Shown here: positions 24,361-33,755 of the stretch, piece after piece
How the letters are laid out: each line of letters starts with the position of its first letter
Numbering within the stretch: the stretch's first letter is position 1
NCBI RefSeq assembly: GCF_004004555.2
Contig: NZ_SACP01000039.1
Coordinates: 1-55,394, forward strand
Length of the DNA stretch: 55,394 nucleotides
Origin: Methylobacterium oryzihabitans
GTDB lineage: Bacteria; Pseudomonadota; Alphaproteobacteria; Rhizobiales; Beijerinckiaceae
Direction: 5' to 3'
The notes under the pieces: model-generated
Seen by the model: only the letters and a program-made list of their open reading frames with translations
The model's database searches: none
Told to the model about the DNA's origin: nothing
Position numbers and translations under genes: made by a program

Positions 24361-24394
24361 GGGGATGTCCTCGGGTTACGCGAAACGGAAAACA

Positions 24395-26080
24395 TCAGGC
24401 CACCGGCTCGGCCGGTTCACGGGCGGCTCCGGGCCGGAAGTGCGGGATCGCGGCCAGCAACTCCCGCGTGTAGGCGGTGCGCGGCGCCTGGAACAGGTCG
24501 CGGCTGTCGCCCGCCTCGACCACGCGGCCGGCCTGGAGCACGACGGTGCGCTCGCACATCATCCGCACCACGTTGAGGTCGTGGCTCACGAACAGGAACG
24601 CGAGGCCGTCCTCGCGGCGCAGGTCGTCGAGCAGGCGCAGCACGCCGGCCTGGACCGAGACGTCGAGGGCGGCGGTCGGCTCGTCGAGGACGAGCAGCCG
24701 CGGGCGCACCGCGACCGCCCGGGCGATGCCGACCCGGGCCTTCTGCCCGCCGGAGAGCTGGTGGGGAAAGCGCCCGAGCAGGTCTGCGCCGAGCCCGGCC
24801 CGGCCGGCGCTCTCGATCACCCGCCGCCGCAACGCCTCGCCGCGCAGTTCCGTGAGACGCCGCACCGGGTGGGCGATGCTGTCGAAGGCCGAGAAGCGCG
24901 GGTTGAGGCTGCCGTCCGGGTCCTGGAACACGATCTGGATCGCCCGCCGCAGGGGCGAGCGGTGGAAGTCGCGGGCCGGGATGGCGCCGATCGATCCGCC
25001 CTCGAACAGGATCTCGCCGGCGCTCGGGTCGATCAGCCGGCAGATCAGCCGCGACAGGGTGCTCTTGCCCGAGCCCGATTCGCCGACGAGGCCGAGGCTC
25101 TCGCCTTCCCGCATCGCGAACGACACGTCCTCGACCGCCGCGGCGTCGCCGTAGCGCTTGCCGATGCCCTGCACCTCCAGCAGCGCCGGGGTGCCGGCGG
25201 GCGGATTCGGGCGCGCCGGCGCCGGGGGAGGGGGCGCCCCGGGGGTGAGATCGGCGAGCGTCGAGGTCGGGGTCGGCGAGGCGGCGACGAGGCGGGCGGT
25301 GTAGGGGTGGCGGGGCGAGGAGAACAGCGCGCCGGGCGCGCCCTCCTCGACGAGGCGCCCGGCCTCCATCACGGCGATGCGGCTGCAATACTGCGCCGCC
25401 AGCCCGAGATCGTGGGTGATGAGGATCAGCGCCATGCCGCGCTCGGCGGTGAGCCGGGCGACGAGGTCCATCACGGTCTTCTGGGTGGTGACGTCGAGGC
25501 CGGTCGTCGGCTCGTCGGCGATCAGCAGGGCCGGCTCGGCGGCGAGCGCCAGCGCGATCATCACCCGCTGGCACATCCCGCCGGAGAGTTCGTGCGGGTA
25601 GGCGTCGAGGCGCCGGGCGGCGTCGCGGATCCGCACCGCCTCGAGCGCCGCCAGCGCCTTGTCGCGCGCCGCGGCCCGCGAATGTCCGTTCGCCCGCAGC
25701 ACGTCGGCGAGCTGGAGCCCGACCGGGCGGATCGGGTTGAGCGCCGCGCGGGGATTCTGGAAGATCATCCCGATCGCCGAGCCTTGCGCCGATCCTTGCG
25801 CATCGCGCAGGTCGGCGGCGGAGAGCCGGGTCACGTCCTGGCCGCGGAAGCGGATGCGTCCGCCGGTGATGCGCCCGGCCCGGTCGAGCAGGCGGGCCGC
25901 CGCGAAGGCGGTGACCGACTTGCCGGAGCCGGATTCGCCGACGAGGCCGAGGCTCTCGCCCGGCGCCACCGCGAGCGAGACGCCGCGCAGGGCCTCGACG
26001 GTGCCGGCGCGGGTCGCGAAGGCGACGCGCAGATCCTCGATCGACAGCAGCGGCGGCGCCGGAGGGGAGGCGTGGATCAT
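24395..26080 (-). CDS. Peptide/nickel-type ABC importer ATPase, fused DppD-DppF (GsiA-like)
   Basis: A 561-residue protein holding two complete ATPase domains. Domain 1 (about 12-260) has Walker A GESGSGKS, signature LSGGMCQR and Walker B LLIADEPTTGLD. Domain 2 (about 310-550) has GESGSGKST, LSGGQKAR and LLVLDEPTAALD. Each is followed by the oligopeptide-transporter C-terminal extension (HPYT, and APRTAYTRELL at the end). Most Dpp systems encode these halves separately; the fusion resembles GsiA. ATG overlaps the dppC-like stop by four bases. Confidence 0.93.
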   Translation of the reverse strand: MIHASPPAPPLLSIEDLRVAFATRAGTVEALRGVSLAVAPGESLGLVGESGSGKSVTAFAAARLLDRAGRITGGRIRFRGQDVTRLSAADLRDAQGSAQGSAIGMIFQNPRAALNPIRPVGLQLADVLRANGHSRAAARDKALAALEAVRIRDAARRLDAYPHELSGGMCQRVMIALALAAEPALLIADEPTTGLDVTTQKTVMDLVARLTAERGMALILITHDLGLAAQYCSRIAVMEAGRLVEEGAPGALFSSPRHPYTARLVAASPTPTSTLADLTPGAPPPPAPARPNPPAGTPALLEVQGIGKRYGDAAAVEDVSFAMREGESLGLVGESGSGKSTLSRLICRLIDPSAGEILFEGGSIGAIPARDFHRSPLRRAIQIVFQDPDGSLNPRFSAFDSIAHPVRRLTELRGEALRRRVIESAGRAGLGADLLGRFPHQLSGGQKARVGIARAVAVRPRLLVLDEPTAALDVSVQAGVLRLLDDLRREDGLAFLFVSHDLNVVRMMCERTVVLQAGRVVEAGDSRDLFQAPRTAYTRELLAAIPHFRPGAAREPAEPVA

Positions 26081-26937
26081 GTCCGCATCCGCGGGTCGAG
26101 GATGTCGCGCAGGCCGTCGCCGAGCAGGTTGAAGCACAACACGGCGAGCATCAGGGCGAGGCCCGGGAAGGCGACGAGCCACCATTTGCCCGTAGTGATG
26201 AAGCGGGCGCCCTCGGCGACCAGGATGCCCCATTCCGGCGTCGGCGGGCGCACGCCGAGCCCGATGAACGACAGGCCGGCGGCGTTGAGGATCGCCCAGC
26301 CGAGGTTGAGCGAGATCTGCACCGCCATCGCCGGCAGCACGTTGGGCAGCAGGAACTTCAGCACCACCGCGAGGTGGCCCTCGCCGCCGGCCCGCGCCGC
26401 CTCGACGTAGCCGGCCTCGCGCCGCACGTTGACCTCGGCCCGGGCGAAGCGGACGTAGAACGGCAGATTGATGATGGCGGTGGCGACGACGATGTTCTCG
26501 ACCCGGTTGCCGAGCGCCGCCACCAGCGCCATGGCGAGGACGAAGAGCGGAAACGCCATCAGCACGTCCACGACCCGCCCGACCACCCGGTCGAGCCGGC
26601 CGCCGGCATAGCCGCAGACCGCGCCGATCACCGCCCCGACCGCGAAGGACAAGAGCACCGCCGAGAGCGCGATGGCGAGGTCGAGCCGCGTCGCCGCGAC
26701 GATCCGGCTGAGCAGGTCGCGGCCGAGCTGGTCGGTGCCGGCCCAGTGCGCCGCGCTCGGCGGCTGGAGCGCGACGCTCACGTCCGAGGCGACCGGATCG
26801 TAGGGCACCAGCCACGGGCTGAACGCGGCGACGAGGCACAGGATCAGCGCCCCCGCCGCCGCGACGGCGGTGAGCGGGTTGCCGCGCAGGATCCAGGCGG
26901 CGTGGCGCAGGGTGGCGCCGGCGGCGAGCGTGGTCAT
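26077..26937 (-). CDS. ABC importer permease, DppC/GsiD family
   Basis: A 286-residue membrane protein with the OppC-type N-terminal domain (LVPYDPVASDVSVALQPPSA, HWAGTDQLGRDLLSR) and about six membrane helices. The coupling EAA motif reads YVEAARAGGEGHLAVVLKFLLPNVLPA in order. It ends in GDGLRDILDPRMR, normal for the family. It overlaps the ATPase gene by ATGA and follows the DppB-like gene by seven bases. Confidence 0.93.
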   Translation of the reverse strand: MTTLAAGATLRHAAWILRGNPLTAVAAAGALILCLVAAFSPWLVPYDPVASDVSVALQPPSAAHWAGTDQLGRDLLSRIVAATRLDLAIALSAVLLSFAVGAVIGAVCGYAGGRLDRVVGRVVDVLMAFPLFVLAMALVAALGNRVENIVVATAIINLPFYVRFARAEVNVRREAGYVEAARAGGEGHLAVVLKFLLPNVLPAMAVQISLNLGWAILNAAGLSFIGLGVRPPTPEWGILVAEGARFITTGKWWLVAFPGLALMLAVLCFNLLGDGLRDILDPRMRT

Positions 26938-26944
26938 CGGCGCC

Positions 26945-28009
26945 TCACTCGACCGAGATGCGCGGATCGGCGAGGCCGTAGAGCACGTCGACCGTCAGGT
27001 TCACGAGCACGAACAGGCTCGCCATCAGCAGGACGAAACCCTGGACCGGCGCGTAGTCCGAGGCGAGCAGCGCGTCGAGGGCGTAGGAGGCAACCCCGGG
27101 CCAGGAAAACACCTTCTCGACCAGCACGTTGGCGCCGAGCATGGTCGAGAACACGATGCCCGCGATGGTCAGCACCGGCAGGATCGCGTTGCGCAGGGCA
27201 TAGGTGACGACCACCCGGCGCGGCGGCAGGCCCAGCGAGCGGGCGGTGCGGATGAAGTCCGAGCCGAGCACCGCCAGCATCGAGGCGCGAGTGATGCGGG
27301 CGAGCGGCGCCAGCACGAACAGCGCCATGGTCAGCGCCGGCAGCACGAGCTGCGAGGCGGCGTTGCGCCAGCCCTCCCCATCGCCGACGAGGGCGAAGTC
27401 GACGAGGAGGAACCCGGTGATGTCCGGCGGGGTCGCGGCGAACACGTCGATGCGCCCGGTCGGATCGGGCGCGAGGCCGAGCAGGTAGTAGAACACGTAG
27501 ATCAGCAGCAGCCCCGAGACGAAGGTCGGCACGCAGACCCCGAGCGCGCACAGGAAGCGCACGCCGTGATCGACCAGGGAGCCCGGCCGCAGCGCCGCCG
27601 CGATGCCCAGCGGAATCGCCAGCGCGAGCGCGATGGCGAGCGCGGTGAAGGTCAGTTCGAGCGAGGCCGGCAGGCGCCGCCGCAGGTCGGTCAGCACCGG
27701 CTGGCCGGTGGTCATCGAGCGGCCGAGATGGCCGGTCGCGACGTCGCCGAGGTAGCGCACGAGCTGCTCCGGCACCGGCCGGTCGAGACCCATCTGCCGG
27801 CGCACCTCCTCGATCTCGGCCTTGCCGGCGTTGGGGCCGGAGGCGAAGAACACCGCCGGGTCGCCCGGCAGCACCCGCATCAGCAGGAAGGTCAGCACCA
27901 GGACCCCAAGCAAGGCCGGCAGCGACGAGGCGAGCCGGCGCCCGGCGCGCCGGGCGATGCCGGCCCAGGGAGACGCCGGACGGGACGATGCCGGACGGGA
28001 CGCGGCCAT
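26945..28009 (-). CDS. ABC importer permease, DppB/GsiC family
   Basis: A 354-residue membrane protein with an N-terminal helix (LPALLGVLVLTFLLMRVLPGDP), the periplasmic loop ending MGLDRPVPEQLVRYLGDVATGHLG, and an EAA-type loop FIRTARSLGLPPRRVV. It ends LYGLADPRISVE, the normal DppB ending. It begins eight bases after the stop of the solute-binding protein gene. The N-terminus has a duplicated SRPASxxPAS sequence. Confidence 0.93.
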   Translation of the reverse strand: MAASRPASSRPASPWAGIARRAGRRLASSLPALLGVLVLTFLLMRVLPGDPAVFFASGPNAGKAEIEEVRRQMGLDRPVPEQLVRYLGDVATGHLGRSMTTGQPVLTDLRRRLPASLELTFTALAIALALAIPLGIAAALRPGSLVDHGVRFLCALGVCVPTFVSGLLLIYVFYYLLGLAPDPTGRIDVFAATPPDITGFLLVDFALVGDGEGWRNAASQLVLPALTMALFVLAPLARITRASMLAVLGSDFIRTARSLGLPPRRVVVTYALRNAILPVLTIAGIVFSTMLGANVLVEKVFSWPGVASYALDALLASDYAPVQGFVLLMASLFVLVNLTVDVLYGLADPRISVE

Positions 28010-28017
28010 GCCGCCGG

Positions 28018-29634
28018 CTACTTGCGCGACAGGTCGCGGTAATCGACCTGCCGGTGGAACTGGTAGGTGTAGCCCGCGACGGTCGGGAGCATCACGGCGT
28101 CCTGGTTGGCCTGCCACAGCGGGATCTGCGGCATCAGCGCCAGCGCCCGCCGATTCAGCGCCCGCGCCGCGTCGGCGTACTTCGCCGGATCGCGCTCGAA
28201 CCGCGCCTCGCCGGCGATCCGGTTGATCTCCGGGTCGTCGATCGAGCTGTAGTTCCAGCGCTGGTTGCCGGTGTAGAAGTTGCGGTAGAAGTAGTCCGGC
28301 GAGGGCAGCCACGCGACGATGCCCTCGGTGAAGAACGGCACCTTCTTCTCGCTGACGAGCGTCGACATCTGGGCGTCGGGCAGCTTCTGGATCTCGACCT
28401 TGATGCCGATCTTCTCCAGCGATTCGCGGATCAGCGCCGCCATCGGCTCGGCGGTGGCCGCCTGCCCGACATTGAAGCTGAAGGTGGTCGAGAAGCCGTC
28501 CGGCAGCCCGGCCTCGGCGAGGAGCTTCTTCGCCTTGGCGAGGTCGAGGCTCACCGGCTGCGCCACCGGGAAGGTCGGCGCCGGGTCGCCCTCGCCCCAG
28601 GTGGCGCCGAACAGCGGCTTGCCGCGGCCGAACAGGGCGGCCTTGAACAGCGCGTCGTAGGGCAGGGCCGCGGCGATGGCCTGGCGCACCTCCGGCTTGT
28701 CGAAGGGCGGCATCCGGGTGTTGAAGGACACGAAGGTCACCGCGTTGAATTGCGGCGTCGCGGTCACCGTCAGCTTGCCGCGCTCCTTGAGCGCCTGGGC
28801 GTCGTTGGCCTGGAGGTCGATGACGATGTCGGCATCGCCCTTCTCGACGAGGTTGGCGCGGGTGGCGGCGTCCGGGATGGTCTGGGCGATCACCCGCTTG
28901 AAGCCCGCCGGCTTGTCGGGGGCGGCGCCGGTCCAGTCGGGGTTGCGCCGCAGCACCACCTGCTCGCCGGGCTTGAACACGTCGACGGCGTAGGCGCCGC
29001 TGCCGGCCGCGTTCTCCTTCAGCCAAGCTTGCGCCCAGGGATCCTCCGGCGTCGCGTGCGCCTTGGCGGCCTTGGAATTGATGATGATGGCGTAGACGGT
29101 GGCGAGGTTCGGCAGCGCCAGCCGGTCGGGCTTCGGCAGCGTGACCTGGATCGTGTGCGCGTCCAGGACCTTGAACTGGTCGGGGCTGGTCAGCGAGCCG
29201 GTGAGGAGCTGCGGCGCCGCGAGCGACTTCGCCGACACCGCCCGGTCGAGCGACCACTTCACGTCCTCGGCGGTGACCGGGGTGCCGTCCTGGAATTTGG
29301 CGTTCTTGCGCAGGAAGAACGTGAGGGTGAGCCCGTCCGCGCTGACCTCGTAGCGCTCGGCCAACTCGCCGCGGATCGCGTCGAGGTCGAACACCCAGTT
29401 GCCGTCGAGCTGCTTGCGCCCGAAGGTGACGAGGCGGTCGTAGGTGCTCAGGCTGATCGCGAACGCCTCGCGGGTGGTGCCCGGCATGGTCGGGTCGAGG
29501 GTGTTGACCGTCGCACCGGTGACGTAGCGCAGGGTCTCGGCCCGGCTCTGGGCGCGGGCCGGGGCGGTGCCGCCGAGGACCGTCGCGGCCACGGCCGCCG
29601 CGGCGAGGGCTCGGGTGAGGGTGGTTGGCGTCAC
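28018..29634 (-). CDS. ABC importer solute-binding protein, family 5 (DppA-like)
   Basis: A 538-residue exported protein. GTG 29634 follows AAGGA by seven bases and opens a signal peptide (TPTTLTRALAAAAVAATVLGGTAPARA). Family 5 features include LRYVTGATVNTLDPTMPG, FFLRKNAKFQDGTPVTAEDVKWSLDRA and SFNTRMPPFDKPEVRQAI. It captures the transported molecule in the periplasm. Given the operon, hydantoins, carbamoyl amino acids or peptides are candidate ligands; the sequence alone does not tell. Confidence 0.92.
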   Translation of the reverse strand: MTPTTLTRALAAAAVAATVLGGTAPARAQSRAETLRYVTGATVNTLDPTMPGTTREAFAISLSTYDRLVTFGRKQLDGNWVFDLDAIRGELAERYEVSADGLTLTFFLRKNAKFQDGTPVTAEDVKWSLDRAVSAKSLAAPQLLTGSLTSPDQFKVLDAHTIQVTLPKPDRLALPNLATVYAIIINSKAAKAHATPEDPWAQAWLKENAAGSGAYAVDVFKPGEQVVLRRNPDWTGAAPDKPAGFKRVIAQTIPDAATRANLVEKGDADIVIDLQANDAQALKERGKLTVTATPQFNAVTFVSFNTRMPPFDKPEVRQAIAAALPYDALFKAALFGRGKPLFGATWGEGDPAPTFPVAQPVSLDLAKAKKLLAEAGLPDGFSTTFSFNVGQAATAEPMAALIRESLEKIGIKVEIQKLPDAQMSTLVSEKKVPFFTEGIVAWLPSPDYFYRNFYTGNQRWNYSSIDDPEINRIAGEARFERDPAKYADAARALNRRALALMPQIPLWQANQDAVMLPTVAGYTYQFHRQVDYRDLSRK

Positions 29635-29698
29635 GCTGCATCCTTCCTGCGCATCATGGCGAGCCCTAAGCAAGGGGCGTTCCAGCTTGGCAGCGCGG

Positions 29699-31099
29699 TC
29701 ATCCGATCACCGCCTGCCGCACGTCGTAGGCCGAGAACTCCGCCCACAGCCGCTCCACGTCGTCGCCGAACAGCCCGCGGGTGAGGCCGAAGACCAGCCG
29801 CGGCACCGCCGTGGTCATGGCGTTGATCGATGAGCCGGACGCGCCGTGGCTCATCGTCGAGGCGATGCCGAACAGGTGCACGTCGCGGATCCACGGCGTC
29901 AGGCCGCGCTCGCGCTCGGTGAAGGCGTAGTCGTCGCCGAGATACGGGAAGGCGGCGAGGCGCGGGTTCTCCTGGCCCGGCGGGGCGGCGTAGCGGTCGC
30001 CCCAACTGGCGATGTTGTGGGCGAAGGCCGCGAGTTCGGGCCGGGCGGAGACGTCGATCTCGATTCCGGTTCCGGCGATGACGAAATCCGCCGTCACCGG
30101 GCCGGCCGGGGTCTCGAGGGTCACGGCGTCGTTCTCGACCCCCGCCGCCCGCACCGGCGCGCCGCTCAGGCAGCGGAAGCCGGAATGGCGGGCGCAGCGG
30201 TCCCAGGTCGCCTGCGGAAACCCCTCGCGCAGCTCCAGCACCGCCCGCATGAAGCGCCAGCGCCAGGCGTCGTCGAGGTCGCCGAGATGGCGCAGGAAGC
30301 CCGCGAAGGTGAGCCAGCGATACGGCTGGATCACCTGCGGCTCGGCGCGCCGGCACAGCACGGTGACCGAGGCGGCGCCGGCCTCCAGCGCCATCGCGGC
30401 GTTGTCGAGGGCCGAGGCGCCGATGCCGATCACCGCGACGCGCCGGCCATCCAGAGCGGCAAAGTCGATCGGCTCGGCGGCCTGGGCGAAGCGGTCGCGC
30501 GGCAGGCCGCGCAGGGCCTCGGGAATTGCCCAGCGCCCGGCGCCCTCCTGGCCGGTGGCCAGCACCACCTTGCGGGCGTGGATCGTCCCGCCGCCCTCCG
30601 TCGTGACGGCGAGCAGGCCGCCGGCCGGCGCGATTCCCGTCACCGCCACACCGTTCCGCACCGGCACGCCCGTGACCTCGCGCACGAACGCGAGATAGGC
30701 CGCCCAGTCCTCGCGGGCGATGAGGTCGAGGCGCTCCCAGCTCTCGGCGCCGTAGCGCGCCTCGTGCCAGGACTGGTAGGTCAGGCTCGGCAGGCCGAGA
30801 TCGGGGCCGGTGAAGTCCTTCGGGCTGCGCAGGGTGCGCATCCGCGCGTAGGTGAGCCACGGCCCTTCCAGTCCCTCCGGCGCCCGGTCGAGGACCAGGA
30901 TGTTGGTCACCTGCGCCCGCATCAGCCCATGGGCGACGGCGAGGCCGGACTGGCCGGCGCCGACCACCACCACGTCGTGGGCGGGCCGCCCGTCGGGCGC
31001 GGCGCGCGGCACCAGCCAGGGCGCACGGGGATGGGCGGTGCGGTCGAGGTCGTCGCGGATGCGGGCCTTGAGGGCGTCGAGGGTCATGTCCGGGATCAT
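29699..31099 (-). CDS. FAD/NAD(P)-binding flavoprotein monooxygenase-like protein
   Basis: A 466-residue protein. The FAD-binding motif VVVGAGQSGLAVAHG is near residue 43; the second Rossmann motif VIGIGASALDNA, for NAD(P)H, is near 225; and VIAGTGIEIDV falls in the region of the family's ATG-type motif. The best fit is the flavin-containing monooxygenase or related NAD(P)/FAD oxidoreductases; the full FMO fingerprint is not evident. ATG 31099 overlaps the SDR stop (ATGA). The substrate is unknown; the operon suggests oxidation of an imported nitrogen compound. Confidence 0.82.
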   Translation of the reverse strand: MIPDMTLDALKARIRDDLDRTAHPRAPWLVPRAAPDGRPAHDVVVVGAGQSGLAVAHGLMRAQVTNILVLDRAPEGLEGPWLTYARMRTLRSPKDFTGPDLGLPSLTYQSWHEARYGAESWERLDLIAREDWAAYLAFVREVTGVPVRNGVAVTGIAPAGGLLAVTTEGGGTIHARKVVLATGQEGAGRWAIPEALRGLPRDRFAQAAEPIDFAALDGRRVAVIGIGASALDNAAMALEAGAASVTVLCRRAEPQVIQPYRWLTFAGFLRHLGDLDDAWRWRFMRAVLELREGFPQATWDRCARHSGFRCLSGAPVRAAGVENDAVTLETPAGPVTADFVIAGTGIEIDVSARPELAAFAHNIASWGDRYAAPPGQENPRLAAFPYLGDDYAFTERERGLTPWIRDVHLFGIASTMSHGASGSSINAMTTAVPRLVFGLTRGLFGDDVERLWAEFSAYDVRQAVIG

Positions 31100-31872
31100 G
31101 CTGAGAGCCAGCCGCCGTCGACTGCAAGGGTCGTGCCGGTGGTGAAGGAGGATTCGTCGCCGGCGAGGAACAGGGCGGCGCGGGCCACCTCTTCCGCCAG
31201 CCCGAGGCGGCCGAGGGGATGGCGCGCCCGCGACGCCTCGCGCGCCGCGTCCGGGTCGGGGTTGCGCCGGAAGCTGCGCGCCAGCATCGGGGTCTCGATC
31301 GCCCCCGGCACCAGGGCGTTGACCCGGATGCGGTCGGGGGCGAAGTCCAGCGCCATGGTGCGGGTCAGGCTCAGGATCGCGCCCTTGGCGGCGATGTAGG
31401 CGCTGTTGCCGCGCCCGCCGGCCAGCGCGAGCTGCGACGCCACGGTGACGAGGCTGCCGCCGCCCCGGGCCCGCAGATGCGGCAGCGCCGCCCGCGCCCA
31501 CAGCCAGGTGCCGCCGACATTGGCCCGGAACACCGCGTCCCAGTCGGCCGGAGCGGTGGTCTCGACGGTGCCGCCGCAGGAGAAGCCCGCCGCCGTCACC
31601 ACGACGTCGATCCCGCCGAACGCCTCCGCCACGAAGGCCGCGTCGGCGAGCGAGGTGTCGGGGTCGCCGACATCCGAGACCCGCACCAGGGCCGCGCCGC
31701 CCTCGGCCCGGATCGCCGCGGCGCAGGCCTCGGCGCCGTCCGCGTCGCGGTCGACCAGCGCCACCCGGGCGCCCTCGCGGGCGAACAGCCGCGCCGTGGC
31801 GGCGCCGATGCCCGAGCCCCCGCCGGTCACCACCGCGACCTTGCCCGGAAGCCTCACGCCGTCCCGCCCCAT
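31096..31872 (-). CDS. Short-chain dehydrogenase/reductase
   Basis: A 258-residue classical SDR. The cofactor motif TGGGSGIGAATA begins near residue 17, Asp in VDRDADG suggests NAD preference, and the catalytic set is Ser in VTVASQLAL with Tyr and Lys in SAYIAAKGA. It ends DGGWLSA, as usual. It overlaps the upstream epimerase by 19 bases and the downstream flavoprotein by four, so all three are co-translated. The substrate is unassigned. Confidence 0.9.
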   Translation of the reverse strand: MGRDGVRLPGKVAVVTGGGSGIGAATARLFAREGARVALVDRDADGAEACAAAIRAEGGAALVRVSDVGDPDTSLADAAFVAEAFGGIDVVVTAAGFSCGGTVETTAPADWDAVFRANVGGTWLWARAALPHLRARGGGSLVTVASQLALAGGRGNSAYIAAKGAILSLTRTMALDFAPDRIRVNALVPGAIETPMLARSFRRNPDPDAAREASRARHPLGRLGLAEEVARAALFLAGDESSFTTGTTLAVDGGWLSA

Positions 31873-32825
31873 CGTTGCAACCACTCCGCGTAATGTCCGG
31901 CCGAGGAGGCGAGCCCGTGGGCGGCGCGCCAGCCGAGGTCCGATTCGAGCCGCCCGGTCGCGAGCGGCGGGCGGTCGGCGTCGCCGTGCAGCCGGATCGT
32001 CGGCGCCTCGCCGTCCCGGGCCAGCCGGCAGACGAGGCCCGGGCGCAGCGCCGCGAGCCGCTCGCCCCAGGCGAGCACCGGCCAGACCTCCGGCGACGAC
32101 ACGTTGTAGAGCAGGTGGGCGAGGCGCGGCGCGGCCACCAGCCGCGCCACCGCCTCGCCGGCATCGGGGGCGTAGAGCCAGTCGCGCCATCCCTCCCGCG
32201 GCAGCAGGGCGGGGCGCCCGTCCGCGGCGCAGGCGGCGATCTGCGCCTGCGGGCTCAGCGTGTCGCGCAGGCCGGTCGCCCGCTCGAACGGGCCGAACAC
32301 CGCGCTCAGCCGCACGCTGACGCCGTCGAGGCCCCACAACGCCGCGAGCCGGGCCAGCACCCGCTCGGAGGCGAATTTCGTCACCGCGTAGAGCGTCGCG
32401 GGCTCCGCCGGCACCGTCTCGGCGAGGACGGGGGCGGGGGCCGCGCCGTAGGCCGCCGCCGAGGACAGGTTGACCACCCGGCGCACGCCCGTCGCGCGGC
32501 AGCGGGCGAGGACCGGGACCAGGGAATCGAGGTTGACCGCCAGGATGCCGGCGGGATCGGCCGCCTCCCGCGCGGCGTCGGGCGTGATCGCCGCGGCGAG
32601 CACCACGGCGTCGGTGCCATGGGGAATCGCCTCCGCCAGCGCCGCCGGATCGGCGACGCTGCCGACGACCAGCGACAGCGCGTCCGGCGCGGCGCCGAGG
32701 GCGCGCAACGCCGCGGGCGGCGGGGCGGCGCGGTCGAGGAGCCGCACCGGAATTTTGCGCGCGAGCAACGCCTGCGCCACGTTGAGCCCGACGAACCCGG
32801 CCCCGCCCAGGATGGCGACGCTCAT
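31854..32825 (-). CDS. NAD-dependent epimerase/dehydratase (extended SDR)
   Basis: A 323-residue protein with the NAD motif GGAGFVGLNVA at 7-17, Ser in VNLSSAAAYG and the YxxxK pair in LYAVTKFASE. The C-terminal half is variable, as in sugar epimerases and related reductases. It is the first gene of the long minus-strand operon. No sugar pathway genes are adjacent, so a sugar substrate should not be assumed. Confidence 0.85.
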   Translation of the reverse strand: MSVAILGGAGFVGLNVAQALLARKIPVRLLDRAAPPPAALRALGAAPDALSLVVGSVADPAALAEAIPHGTDAVVLAAAITPDAAREAADPAGILAVNLDSLVPVLARCRATGVRRVVNLSSAAAYGAAPAPVLAETVPAEPATLYAVTKFASERVLARLAALWGLDGVSVRLSAVFGPFERATGLRDTLSPQAQIAACAADGRPALLPREGWRDWLYAPDAGEAVARLVAAPRLAHLLYNVSSPEVWPVLAWGERLAALRPGLVCRLARDGEAPTIRLHGDADRPPLATGRLESDLGWRAAHGLASSAGHYAEWLQRWGGTA

Positions 32826-33064
32826 CGGAGTCCGGCTTCGGCGGATCGGCGGGGCATCGGCTCTCCACGACAGGTGCCGGGAGGGTCCGGCCGGGGCCGC
32901 GGATGCAGGAAGCGGGCCGGATGGTGCGGCGAGGGCTCGGGCATCGGCGTCCGAAACGGGCTCCGTCGTCTTTCCACGGATCCCCTTCGCCGACCCTACA
33001 GTCGCCTGGGAAAGCGGTCGTGTTCTGCACCCGTCGCAGGCGGCCTACGACTTGGCGCGGGTCT

Positions 33065-33214
33065 CCCTCTCCCGAGTGGGAGAGGGGACAGGGGTGAGGG
33101 TGGAGACGATTTCGCAAAGACCCCGAACGGTTGAGTTGCGCGGCTCGCCCGTTGGTGCTTGATCCTGAACCCGAGCCACCCTCACCCCTACCCCTCTCCC
33201 ACTCGGGAGAGGGG
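33065..33214. repeat. Family C intergenic repeat, copy 2
   Basis: A 150-base sister of the element at 23234-23384. Hairpin ends have arms CCCTCTCCC and GGGAGAGGG; inner ends are GGGGTGAGGGTGG and CCACCCTCACCCC; the centre shares GGTTGAGTTG and GTTGGTGCTTGATCCTGAA with copy 1 in diverged form. Both copies also share an AT-rich outer flank with GAAATTT. It fills the gap between the epimerase and MAPEG genes; 32826-33064 otherwise shows only likely promoter DNA for the operon. Confidence 0.8.
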
Positions 33215-33275
33215 ATCCCGTGCTAGAAATTTAACAGCAAGATCAGCTACTTGCATCCACCATCACTTTACGTCG

Positions 33276-33671
33276 TCACAGCACCAGCCCGGCGAGCACG
33301 AACCCGATCCCGACCATCGCCACGCCCCAGACCAGCGTGCGCACCGCCGGGACGCCGAAGCCGTAGATCGGCAGGTAGGCGAGCCGGGCCCAGACGTAGA
33401 GATGGGCGCCGAGCGCCGTGGTCGTGTCGAGCCGGCCGGTCGCGGCGGCGGCGAGCACCAGGGCGGCGAAGAGCGGGAAGGTCTCGAAGAAGTTCTTCGA
33501 GGCCCGCTCGAGCCGGCCGGCGGCGCCCTGCATCGGCGCGGCTTGCGCCTCGCGGTTGCTCGCCGCCCAGGCGAGGCCGCCGCGCTGCTGCAACCCGGCG
33601 GCCGATGCGGCCATGATGTGAACGAAGCCGAGCACCACCGCGATGGCGAGCAGGCTGATCTCGATGGGCAT
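33276..33671 (-). CDS. MAPEG family membrane protein
   Basis: A 131-residue protein with four membrane helices. MAPEG hallmarks are the N-terminal helix ISLLAIAVVLGFVHIMAAS, the basic loop RLERASKNFFETFPLFAALVL, and YVWARLAYLPIYGFGVPAVRT. Eukaryotic members act in eicosanoid and glutathione metabolism; bacterial ones are mostly uncharacterised. ATG 33671 begins the first helix. Confidence 0.85.
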   Translation of the reverse strand: MPIEISLLAIAVVLGFVHIMAASAAGLQQRGGLAWAASNREAQAAPMQGAAGRLERASKNFFETFPLFAALVLAAAATGRLDTTTALGAHLYVWARLAYLPIYGFGVPAVRTLVWGVAMVGIGFVLAGLVL

Positions 33672-33755
33672 GCGGGGTCTCTCGCGGAGTCTGTCGGGGC
33701 GATGCGATGCCGGCGGAGATAGGGGCCGCGGGGGGCCGCGAAAGCCCTGCCTCGA

